From Bacilli bacterium (GTDB lineage: Bacteria; Bacillota_I; Bacilli_A; RFN20; CAG-826): a DNA stretch of 5,191 bases. Both the position numbers and the translations under genes were made by a program. Below are positions 1 to 5,191 of this stretch, piece by piece (within the stretch, counting starts at the first letter, position 1; each line of letters opens with the position of its first letter). The notes beneath the pieces were generated by a model. That model was not told the origin of the DNA and did no database searches. It worked only from the letters and a program-made list of their open reading frames with translations. Location: contig JAEDJP010000094.1 in assembly GCA_016296285.1 (NCBI GenBank), forward strand, positions 1-5,191, read 5' to 3'.

Positions 1-71
1 CGAATAATGTCGTTTCGTACCGTTTGACCTGTCTTTTCGCGCCAATTGCATGTGGTTTTGCGAATTTTTCG

Positions 72-101
72 TTGCGATTTTCCCTTGCCGGCTAAGATAC
101 T
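72..101 (+). promoter_or_regulatory. Candidate sigma-70-type promoter for the LRR lipoprotein gene
   Basis: A TTGCGA hexamer at 72-77 is followed after 18 bases by GATACT at 96-101; each matches the consensus at 4 of 6 positions. Overlapping alternatives for the -10 are TAAGAT (93-98) and TACTAT (98-103). The start of transcription would fall near 108, giving a leader of about 45 bases. This is the only AT-rich, promoter-like stretch close to the gene, but the match is modest. The rest of 1-152 shows no gene I can support. Confidence 0.4.
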
Positions 102-141
102 ATATCGGCCGCGTTTTCTAGCGCGCCGTAGCAGAAGAAAA

Positions 142-148
142 AAGGAGG
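142..148 (+). promoter_or_regulatory. Ribosome binding site of the LRR lipoprotein gene
   Basis: AAGGAGG, a full match to the anti-Shine-Dalgarno sequence, ends four bases before the ATG at 153. The spacing is on the short side but acceptable. It fixes the start codon, which also leaves an intact lipoprotein signal peptide at the N-terminus. Confidence 0.85.
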
Positions 149-152
149 CAAC

Positions 153-3053
153 ATGAAGAAAAGAAACGCCCTCACTTCCCTATCCGCCCTCTTGACTCTT
201 TCCTTCGCCATGGGACTCGTTTCCTGTGGCAATGGGAATGAAAATGGCTCAAGCAGCGAACCCCAAGAGACATCCGAATCCCCTTTCTCGATCATCGAAG
301 AGACCTCGAGCGAGGAACCCTCGAGCACCCACGTTCACACCTACGAGGCGACCGTCGTGCCCCCGACTTGCACGGAGCAAGGCTACACGATCCATTCCTG
401 CACGACGTGCGAGGAACCTAACGCCTATGTCGATTCCTACGTCGATCCTCTCGGCCACGATTTCCAGGATTACGTCTCGAACCATGACGCCACCTGCACC
501 GAGGACGGCACCAAGACTGGGACCTGCAGCCGCGAAGGCTGCGGGAAAAAGGACACCATCCCCGACGTCGGTTCTAGGCTCGGCCACGACTATTCCGTGA
601 CCTGGGTCTGGGATGGCTTTGCTTCCGCGACCGCGACCTTCACCTGCACCCGCGACGAAAGCCACGTCGGCAGCGTCGTCGCAACCGGGGACGATATCGT
701 AAGCGTCGTCCTCCAAGAGCCCACCTGCACCGTCGATGGCGAGAAGAAGTACACCGCTTCTGTCGTCTTCGATGGGGAAACCTACGAGAATTCGAAGACC
801 GAGACTCTCGACAAGCTCGGCCACACCTATTCCCATTACGTCTCGAACCACGATGCCACCTGCACCGAGGACGGCACCAAGACCGCGACCTGCGATCGCT
901 GCGGCGAGGCGCCAAGCACCCTCCCGGATGCTGACTCCAAACTCGGTCATGACTATTCCGTGTCCTGGACGTGGGATGGCTTTACCTCCGCGACCGCGAC
1001 CTTCACCTGCGCCCGCGACGAAAGCCACGTCGTCATCCTCGACGCGACCGGGGACGACATCGTTAGCGTCCTCACCCGCGAAGCGACCTGCAAGACCCCG
1101 GGCCTACGGACCTACACCGCTTCCGTGACCCTCGGGGAAACCGTCTACACCAACGACAAGACGGAAGTGATCGATACCCTGCCCCATACCTGGGAAAACA
1201 ATTCCTGCACCGTCTGCGGCCTCACGATCCCGATGAGTCATGGTCTCAAGCTCGCGAAGAATTCTGACGACACCTATTACGTCTCGAGAATCGGCGAATG
1301 CACGGACGAGACCATCATCATCCCGGCGACCTATAACGGCATCCCCATCACCAAGATCGGGTATCGCGCTTTCGCAAGCGCGACGAGCTTTTCGGCCATC
1401 GAGCTCCCGGATACCATCGTCTCGATCGGGGAAGGCGCTTTCTCTGGCTGCACGAGTCTCACGACCATCAACCTGCCCGAGGGCTTGACGACCCTTGGGA
1501 AGGAGGCTTTCAAGGATTGCACTTCCTTGACTTCGATCGCCCTTCCCGATTCCTTGACGACGTTCGGCGCGTCCTTGTTCATGAATTGCACGTCCCTTTC
1601 ACGCTTCACCTTCCCCTCGGAACTCGATGCCATCCCGGAAAGGATCCTCTATGGCTGCACCGCCCTAACGAGTATCGACATCCCCGAGACGGTCACCTCC
1701 ATTGGCACCTATTCTTTCTACAAATGCTCGGGCCTCACGGAAGTCGTCCTTCCGGAAGGTCTTTCGACCCTCGATGTCGGGGCGTTTGGCTATTGCACCA
1801 ACCTTACGACCATCAACCTTCCCGATTCCCTTAATGTCCTCGGCCAAAGCGCTTTCTCTTCCTGCTCAAACCTCACGGGCATCACCTTACCCGAAGGACT
1901 AACGGAAATCGGCAACTGGGCTTTCTCGGAGTGCAGCCTCCTCTCGACCATCGTCGTCCCGGATTCCGTCACCCGCATCGGGTCTTACGCCTTCTATAAG
2001 ATCCCCTTCACGTCGCTCACTCTAGGAAGCGGCATCACCGAAATCGGGTCGAGCTGCTTCTCGGGCGGGAGCATCGCGGAATTCGTCTATCGCGGGACGA
2101 GCACGGATTGGCTCGGCATCACCTTCGGCGATGTCTACGCGAACCCGGTGTGGTTCTACCATTCCCTCAAAATCGGGGAAGAAACCCTCACGAGCCTTTC
2201 GGTCCCGGAAGGCTTCACCGAGATCAAGGCCCATTCTTTCGCCGGCAACCGGAGCCTCCAGAGCCTCGCCCTCCCCTCTTCCGTCACCTCGGTCGGCAAA
2301 GAAGCGTTCTTTTACGCGACCTCCCTTTCTTCCCTCACCCTTAATGAAGGGCTGACCTCCATCGGGGAATATGGCTTCAGCGACACCGCCTTGACCGGCG
2401 CACTCACCCTCCCGGATTCTTTGCAAACTCTTGGGAACCACGCGTTCAATCGTGTCAAAACCCTCACGAGCGTCTCGATCGGGCCGAATCTAACGAGCGT
2501 CGCCTATTCCGGCTTCTATGGCTGCGACCGCCTCACCATGATCGAATATCGCGGCACCCTCGATTCCTGGCTTTCCATCGCTTTCGGGGATGTCCAGGCG
2601 AACCCGCTCTATAAGTCGGGCCACATCACGATCAACGGGGAAACGATCACGAACCTCACCTTGCCGGGCACCCTCGTAGACGTCCCGAAGAATGCCTTCG
2701 CCGGGAATGTCGATCTTCAGTCCCTCACCTGCGAGGAAGGGACCATGACGATCGGCGCCGCCACGTTCTTGTCCTGCTCGAAACTCGCTTCGGTCATCCT
2801 CCCGAGCTCCTTGTCCTCGGTTGGTACGAGTGCCTTCCGCTATTGCTCTTCCTTGGCCAAGGTGTATTACAAAGGCACCGCGGAAAGCTTCGCCGCCATC
2901 GTGATGGGGGATTACAACGAGAGCCTGACGAACGCCACCCTCTATCTCTACAGTGAATCTGAGCCTGCCCTGAACGAGGAAGGCACCGCTTACGACGGAA
3001 ACTACTGGCATTATGATGTCGATGGGGTCACCCCCGTCGTCTGGGCCAAATAG
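153..3053 (+). CDS. BspA-like leucine-rich-repeat surface lipoprotein
   Basis: Predicted surface lipoprotein of 966 residues. The N-terminus has Lys/Arg residues, a hydrophobic stretch (about 7-21) and a lipobox L-V-S-C with the lipidated cysteine at residue 25, so the mature protein should be anchored to the outer face of the membrane. Residues 26-59 are a Ser/Glu-rich linker. Residues 60-360 are Cys/His-rich modules built around 'TCTE.G' and 'LGHdY' motifs, including a tandem duplication (100-221 and 222-342). Residues 399-910 hold about 19 leucine-rich repeats of the LRR_5/BspA type (consensus roughly TsIG..AF..CtsLtsi.LPegl, 23 residues each) in three blocks: 399-650, 689-803 and 842-910. 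Two 45-residue islands (644-688 and 797-841) interrupt them. The C-terminus (about 930-966) is rich in Tyr, Trp and Glu, with an NYWHY motif. BspA-like proteins of other bacteria bind host or matrix proteins or other cells; adhesion here is inference. No catalytic domain or LPXTG-type anchor is visible. The gene is monocistronic, ending at a hairpin terminator. Confidence 0.93.
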   Translation: MKKRNALTSLSALLTLSFAMGLVSCGNGNENGSSSEPQETSESPFSIIEETSSEEPSSTHVHTYEATVVPPTCTEQGYTIHSCTTCEEPNAYVDSYVDPLGHDFQDYVSNHDATCTEDGTKTGTCSREGCGKKDTIPDVGSRLGHDYSVTWVWDGFASATATFTCTRDESHVGSVVATGDDIVSVVLQEPTCTVDGEKKYTASVVFDGETYENSKTETLDKLGHTYSHYVSNHDATCTEDGTKTATCDRCGEAPSTLPDADSKLGHDYSVSWTWDGFTSATATFTCARDESHVVILDATGDDIVSVLTREATCKTPGLRTYTASVTLGETVYTNDKTEVIDTLPHTWENNSCTVCGLTIPMSHGLKLAKNSDDTYYVSRIGECTDETIIIPATYNGIPITKIGYRAFASATSFSAIELPDTIVSIGEGAFSGCTSLTTINLPEGLTTLGKEAFKDCTSLTSIALPDSLTTFGASLFMNCTSLSRFTFPSELDAIPERILYGCTALTSIDIPETVTSIGTYSFYKCSGLTEVVLPEGLSTLDVGAFGYCTNLTTINLPDSLNVLGQSAFSSCSNLTGITLPEGLTEIGNWAFSECSLLSTIVVPDSVTRIGSYAFYKIPFTSLTLGSGITEIGSSCFSGGSIAEFVYRGTSTDWLGITFGDVYANPVWFYHSLKIGEETLTSLSVPEGFTEIKAHSFAGNRSLQSLALPSSVTSVGKEAFFYATSLSSLTLNEGLTSIGEYGFSDTALTGALTLPDSLQTLGNHAFNRVKTLTSVSIGPNLTSVAYSGFYGCDRLTMIEYRGTLDSWLSIAFGDVQANPLYKSGHITINGETITNLTLPGTLVDVPKNAFAGNVDLQSLTCEEGTMTIGAATFLSCSKLASVILPSSLSSVGTSAFRYCSSLAKVYYKGTAESFAAIVMGDYNESLTNATLYLYSESEPALNEEGTAYDGNYWHYDVDGVTPVVWAK
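450..1178 (+). repeat. Tandem duplication of a 366/363-base Cys/His module inside the lipoprotein gene
   Basis: Unit 1 is 450-815 (residues 100-221) and unit 2 is 816-1178 (residues 222-342). Both begin with the codons for Leu-Gly-His. A perfect 29-base match occurs at 489-517 and 855-883, exactly 366 bases apart, and a second well-conserved stretch encodes WDGF.SATATFTC. Each unit has a Cys-rich half (cysteines 115/125/130 versus 237/247/250) and a 79-residue half with two cysteines (165/192 versus 286/313). About 50 of the 79 residues of the second half are identical by eye. The single-codon length difference lies in the Cys-rich half, where Cx4C in unit 1 is CxxC in unit 2. Confidence 0.9.
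1347..2882 (+). repeat. Leucine-rich-repeat array (about 19 units of 69 bases) with two islands
   Basis: Nineteen LRR_5-type units can be laid out by eye. Units 1-11 are at residues 399-650, units 12-16 at 689-803 and units 17-19 at 842-910. Almost all are exactly 23 residues; units 10 and 11 are 22. The strongest positions are Ile/Leu-Gly near the start, Ala-Phe at positions 7-8, Cys at position 11, Leu at 14 and Leu-Pro at 18-19. Unit 5 (492-514) is divergent in its first half (IPERILYGC). The array interruptions at 2082-2216 and 2541-2675 encode related 45-residue islands containing YRGT, W, FGDV and ANP motifs. Confidence 0.88.
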
Positions 3054-3062
3054 CGTTCCGAC

Positions 3063-3098
3063 AAAAGAAAATGCCGAAGGTCGACGCCTTCGGCTTTT
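3063..3098. terminator. Bidirectional Rho-independent terminator between convergent genes
   Basis: A perfect 8-base-pair stem, GCCGAAGG (3073-3080) with CCTTCGGC (3087-3094), encloses a six-base loop. On the + strand it is followed by TTTT (3095-3098), 20 bases after the lipoprotein stop codon. On the - strand the same stem is followed by ATTTTCTTTTG (complement of 3062-3072), about 20 bases after the stop of the DUF362 gene. One hairpin can therefore end both transcripts. Confidence 0.88.
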
Positions 3099-3113
3099 CA
3101 TTGTCTAGCCTTC

Positions 3114-3998
3114 TTAATCAATCCGGACGAGCTCGTAGTCCCGGCTGCCAAGGCCTTGTTTCACTGCCATCTCGATGGTGTGATAGCCCTTCCTGGACGT
3201 GACCCTCTCGAGGAAATGCTCCTTGCCGGGGTCATCACTTGCCTCGACGAGATCAAGACAAGCCGCGTCGATCGCGACGGGATCTAAGGAAGCGAGGATA
3301 CCGATGTCCTTCATGCAGGGGTCCTCGGCCTTCGCGCAGCAATCGCAGTCGACGGACATGTTCTTCATGATGGAGAGGTAAACGATGCCCTTCTTTTTGC
3401 CAAAATACTCGATCACCGTCTTCGCCGCGTCGACCATCGATTCGAGGAAGGCTTCCTGCTCCGTCTTCTTGGCCCAGCAGAGCACAGGGCTCGAACTCGC
3501 GCCCGCGCTATGGATGTTGGCCTTGCCAGCACTTGAGGCCATGCCGATGGAGAGTTGCTTCAAGGCGCCGCCGTACCCGCCCATCGGATGTCCCTTGAAG
3601 TGGGAGAGGACAAGCAAGGAATCGTATTTCTCGATGCCTTTGCCCACGAGGTTCTTCTCGAGGCGCAGGCCGTTAACGACCGGGAGTTCGAGGTCCGGCC
3701 CTTCCCCGTCGAGGATCTCGAAGGGGCGCTTCGCCCAGCCGTGCTCCTCCATGAGGCCAAGGTGCTTCTTGGTCTTGTTCCGGGCTCCGGGATAGGCGGT
3801 GTTGGTCTCGACGACTGTCGCCCCCACATGATCGATAAGGGGGAAGAGGAAGTCGGGGGCGATGAAATTCTGGTTGCCCTTCTCCCCGGAATGGATCTTC
3901 GCGGCGACCTTGCCAGAGCAAGGGGAGCCTAGCATTTCGTAAAGGCGGATCAAGGTCTCGGGGGTGAGGGAAGAAGAGAAATAGACGGTTGGTTTCAT
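3114..3998 (-). CDS. DUF362 family protein, short form without the internal ferredoxin domain
   Basis: Complete 294-residue protein with ATG at 3998 and stop TAA at 3114, recognised as DUF362 (an iron-sulfur-associated family of unknown reaction). Family landmarks, in order: an N-terminal 'VYFSSSLTPE' start, a 'GEKGNQNFIAP' segment (about 38-48), the signature HFKGHPMGGYGGALKQLSIG (133-152) followed by ASSAGK (154-159), a Cys-rich motif CDCCAKAEDPC (218-228) and DIGILASLDPVAIDAACLDL (231-250). It ends with 'HTIEMA...GLGSRDYEL'. Long members of the family carry two [4Fe-4S] ferredoxin motifs between the GGxGGA signature and the CDC motif; here only a short linker with one cysteine (174) is present. 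From memory, shorter Bacillota proteins share this architecture, so this is a subfamily rather than a deletion. No signal peptide or membrane segment is visible, so it is probably cytoplasmic. The gene stands alone, convergent with the lipoprotein gene and divergent from the ABC transporter gene. Its biochemical role is not known. Confidence 0.92.
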   Translation of the reverse strand: MKPTVYFSSSLTPETLIRLYEMLGSPCSGKVAAKIHSGEKGNQNFIAPDFLFPLIDHVGATVVETNTAYPGARNKTKKHLGLMEEHGWAKRPFEILDGEGPDLELPVVNGLRLEKNLVGKGIEKYDSLLVLSHFKGHPMGGYGGALKQLSIGMASSAGKANIHSAGASSSPVLCWAKKTEQEAFLESMVDAAKTVIEYFGKKKGIVYLSIMKNMSVDCDCCAKAEDPCMKDIGILASLDPVAIDAACLDLVEASDDPGKEHFLERVTSRKGYHTIEMAVKQGLGSRDYELVRID

Positions 3999-4008
3999 GG
4001 GGGCAAAG

Positions 4009-4015
4009 CTCCTTT
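4009..4015 (-). promoter_or_regulatory. Ribosome binding site of the DUF362 gene
   Basis: On the minus strand AAAGGAG (complement of 4009-4015) lies ten bases before the ATG at 3998. It supports this start, which also matches the expected family N-terminus. Confidence 0.7.
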
Positions 4016-4022
4016 CGGGGAA

Positions 4023-4028
4023 AGTATA
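4023..4028 (-). promoter_or_regulatory. Candidate -10 element of the DUF362 gene
   Basis: On the minus strand TATACT (complement of 4023-4028) matches the -10 consensus at 5 of 6 positions. No good -35 hexamer stands at normal spacing; TTCTTC (complement of 4047-4052, 18-base spacer) is weak. If this is the true -10, transcription would start near 4016, right at the edge of the ribosome binding site, giving a leader of only about 18 bases. Confidence 0.45.
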
Positions 4029-4175
4029 CTCCTAGCCTAAAGAACCGAAGAACGACAAGTTGAATAATTTGGACAGAATGTGCAAAAGAAGCGAGAACGG
4101 GGGTCGAATTTTGAATAGCTTGTCGAGAATCTTGGCGCGGAAACTAGAAGTTGCAAGGAAGCAACCCGTTTCTGC

Positions 4176-4203
4176 TTGCAAAACCCACGCGCTCGCCTAT
4201 GAT
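4176..4203 (+). promoter_or_regulatory. Promoter of the ABC transporter gene
   Basis: TTGCAA (4176-4181) and TATGAT (4198-4203) are separated by 16 bases, matching the sigma-70-type consensus at 4 and 5 of 6 positions. Transcription would start near 4210, about 40 bases before the start codon. This is the best promoter in the window. The leader is too short for a riboswitch or T-box. Confidence 0.65.
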
Positions 4204-4213
4204 ATGCAAGCGT

Positions 4214-4223
4214 CCACGCGTGG
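4214..4223. promoter_or_regulatory. Perfect 10-base palindrome at the probable transcription start of the ABC gene
   Basis: CCACGCGTGG is a perfect inverted repeat that begins about ten bases after the -10 hexamer. The half-sequence CCACGCG also occurs at 4185-4191, inside the spacer between the -35 and -10 hexamers. The position suits an operator for a dimeric repressor, but this is inferred from placement alone, and short GC-rich palindromes arise by chance in GC-rich DNA. Confidence 0.3.
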
Positions 4224-4233
4224 TGGAAGTTCT

Positions 4234-4240
4234 AAGGAGG
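4234..4240 (+). promoter_or_regulatory. Ribosome binding site deciding the start of the ABC transporter gene
   Basis: AAGGAGG at 4234-4240 precedes two in-frame ATG codons. The one at 4242 is a single base away, too close for initiation, while the one at 4251 is ten bases away. I therefore choose 4251. Confidence 0.75.
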
Positions 4241-4250
4241 GATGAAACGT

Positions 4251-5191
4251 ATGAGTCTCTTGCGTCTATATAAACGATTCCGATGGTACGATTGGGTGTT
4301 CTTCGCCTTCATCTGCGGCCTCACGGTCCTGCAGGTTTTCTGCTCGATGAAGAACGTCGATTTCATGCAAGGTCTCACAGAGGCCATCGTCACGCTTGAC
4401 CAGGATGCCATCTGGTGGAACGGCGGCATGATGGTCGCCGTCGCGGCCGGCCAATTCGGCTGCCAAGTCGTCATCGCGATCCTTGCATCCTCGATGACCG
4501 CATCCCTTGCGACGAGGCTGCGCGAAGAGGTCTATGAGCGCGTAAGCGCCTATGGCCTTTCCGAGATCGACCGCTTCTCCACGGCCTCCCTCATCACGAG
4601 GACCTCGAACGACATCGAGAACGTCCAGATGTCGACCCTCCTCGTTTTCCGCATGCTCTTCAGCGCCCCCGTCACGGCAATCTGGGCCATCTGCAAGATC
4701 CAGGCGACGTCCATGGAACTCACGTGGGTCGCGATCGTCGCGGTGCTCGTCATCGTCCTCGCCCTGTCCGCGATGATGTTCTTCGTCCTGCCGAAATTCA
4801 AGATCTCGCAGAAGATCATCGACCGCCTGAACCAAGTCACCCGCGAGGGCATCTCGGGGGTCCGCGTCGTCCGCGCCTACAACGCCGAGCAATACCAGAA
4901 CGACAAATTCGAGAAGGCCAACGACGACCTCATGAACCTGAACCTCTACACGTCCCGCATCATGCAGCTCATGAACCCGCTCATGACGATCGTCCTCGAC
5001 GGGGCGTCCCTCGGCATCTACGCCGTCGGGGCCCATCTCATGAAATCCCTTGCCATCGATTACGCGACCATCGTGGCGTTCTCGTCCCTTTGCATCCAGA
5101 TCATCTTCGCGTTCATGATGCTGCTCATGCTCTTTGTCATGATGCCTCGCGCGATGGTCTGCGCCCGCCGCGTGGACGAGGTGCTGCGCCT
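4251..5191 (+). CDS. ABC transporter, fused permease/ATP-binding type (N-terminal membrane part only)
   Basis: The reading frame is open from ATG 4251 to the window edge (313 codons plus two bases) and is cut off there. The visible part is a six-helix exporter-type membrane domain (ABC_membrane family). Hydrophobic segments lie at about residues 13-32, 58-80, 129-150, 157-180, 243-264 and 272-298. The intracellular loops carry the usual landmarks: a 'TRTSNDIENVQ' segment (116-126, the family's S/TRLTNDV..vq motif) and 'GVRVVRAYNAE' (203-213, the family's GiRViRAFnrE motif). The part ends at 'ARRVDEVLR' (305-313), which in this family leads directly into the ATPase domain. The Walker A, signature and Walker B motifs are therefore expected just beyond the window and were not seen. 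Full-length relatives are near 570-600 residues and often work as heterodimers encoded by two adjacent genes, exporting drugs, peptides or lipids. The substrate cannot be told. The gene is transcribed divergently from the DUF362 gene, and third codon positions are almost all G or C. Confidence 0.9.
   Translation, partial: MSLLRLYKRFRWYDWVFFAFICGLTVLQVFCSMKNVDFMQGLTEAIVTLDQDAIWWNGGMMVAVAAGQFGCQVVIAILASSMTASLATRLREEVYERVSAYGLSEIDRFSTASLITRTSNDIENVQMSTLLVFRMLFSAPVTAIWAICKIQATSMELTWVAIVAVLVIVLALSAMMFFVLPKFKISQKIIDRLNQVTREGISGVRVVRAYNAEQYQNDKFEKANDDLMNLNLYTSRIMQLMNPLMTIVLDGASLGIYAVGAHLMKSLAIDYATIVAFSSLCIQIIFAFMMLLMLFVMMPRAMVCARRVDEVLR

Noticed and set aside
1..60. Possible additional upstream promoter (TTGACC at 24-29) or end of a preceding gene
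   Set aside because: No -10-like hexamer stands 16-18 bases downstream, and no reading frame with recognisable content enters from the left edge.
60..360. Periodic DNA repeats considered as a CRISPR array or mobile-element ends
   Set aside because: The repeats lie in frame within one long gene and encode conserved protein modules, with no regular spacers, terminal inverted repeats or target-site duplications.
249..1028. Long open frame (259 codons) on the minus strand opposite the lipoprotein Cys/His region
   Set aside because: Its translation is an Ala/Gly/Arg/Val-rich, low-complexity shadow that repeats only because the sense strand is duplicated. It has no convincing ribosome binding site, and the sense frame is clearly a real protein.
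2490..3101. Open frame of 203 codons on the minus strand opposite the end of the lipoprotein gene
   Set aside because: It would overlap the terminator hairpin at its 5' end and opposes a well-supported LRR coding region. Its composition is that of a GC-rich antisense shadow.
4150..4165. Inverted repeat GTTGC-N6-GCAAC upstream of the ABC promoter
   Set aside because: The arms are only 5 bases with no T-run after them; it is too weak to call a terminator or operator.
4060..4245. Small plus-strand frame of 61 codons between the divergent genes
   Set aside because: It starts with TTG, has no ribosome binding site, and runs through the ABC gene's promoter and ribosome binding site. The translation resembles no family.
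4204..4250. Possible riboswitch or attenuator in the ABC transporter leader
   Set aside because: The leader is only about 40 bases, with one short palindrome and no terminator-like structure.
4266..5036. Open frame of 256 codons on the minus strand opposite the ABC transporter
   Set aside because: The translation is extremely rich in Asp, Glu, His and Arg, as expected from the antisense of GC3-biased membrane-protein codons, and the sense frame has clear ABC exporter motifs.

Overview
The window looks like a chromosomal segment of a GC-rich, monoderm-type anaerobic bacterium, probably a gut or rumen Bacillota (Bacilli/Erysipelotrichia-like or a related uncultured lineage). The clues are strong AAGGAGG-type ribosome binding sites, a Cys-type lipoprotein signal, a BspA-like leucine-rich-repeat surface protein with 'TCTE.G..t.tC..C' Cys/His modules of the kind common in uncultured Bacillota, and a DUF362 subfamily typical of Bacillota anaerobes. 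The lineage is inferred from protein style only. TGA is not needed as a sense codon in any of the three genes, so the standard bacterial code fits.

Layout. Positions 1-152 are an upstream non-coding stretch with a weak candidate promoter and a clear ribosome binding site. Positions 153-3053 (+) encode a 966-residue lipoprotein: signal peptide, acidic/Ser-rich linker, a tandemly duplicated Cys/His-rich region, about 19 leucine-rich repeats in three blocks separated by two 45-residue islands, and a conserved-looking C-terminal tail. A GC-rich hairpin at 3073-3094 has T-rich flanks on both strands and can terminate this gene and the convergent gene on the other side. Positions 3114-3998 (-) encode a complete 294-residue DUF362 protein of the short, ferredoxin-less type. 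Positions 3999-4250 are a divergent intergenic region with a candidate promoter for each flanking gene and small dyad elements. Positions 4251-5191 (+) are the first 313 codons of an ABC transporter of the fused membrane-domain/ATPase kind; its ATPase domain lies beyond the window.

The three genes do not form an operon: the first pair is convergent and the second pair divergent, and nothing in the sequence ties them to one pathway. I see no RNA gene, CRISPR array, insertion sequence, phage gene or defence system. The most notable points are the repeat architecture of the lipoprotein, the cysteine cluster of the DUF362 protein, and a palindrome at the probable transcription start of the transporter. 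None of these amounts to a clearly new system.
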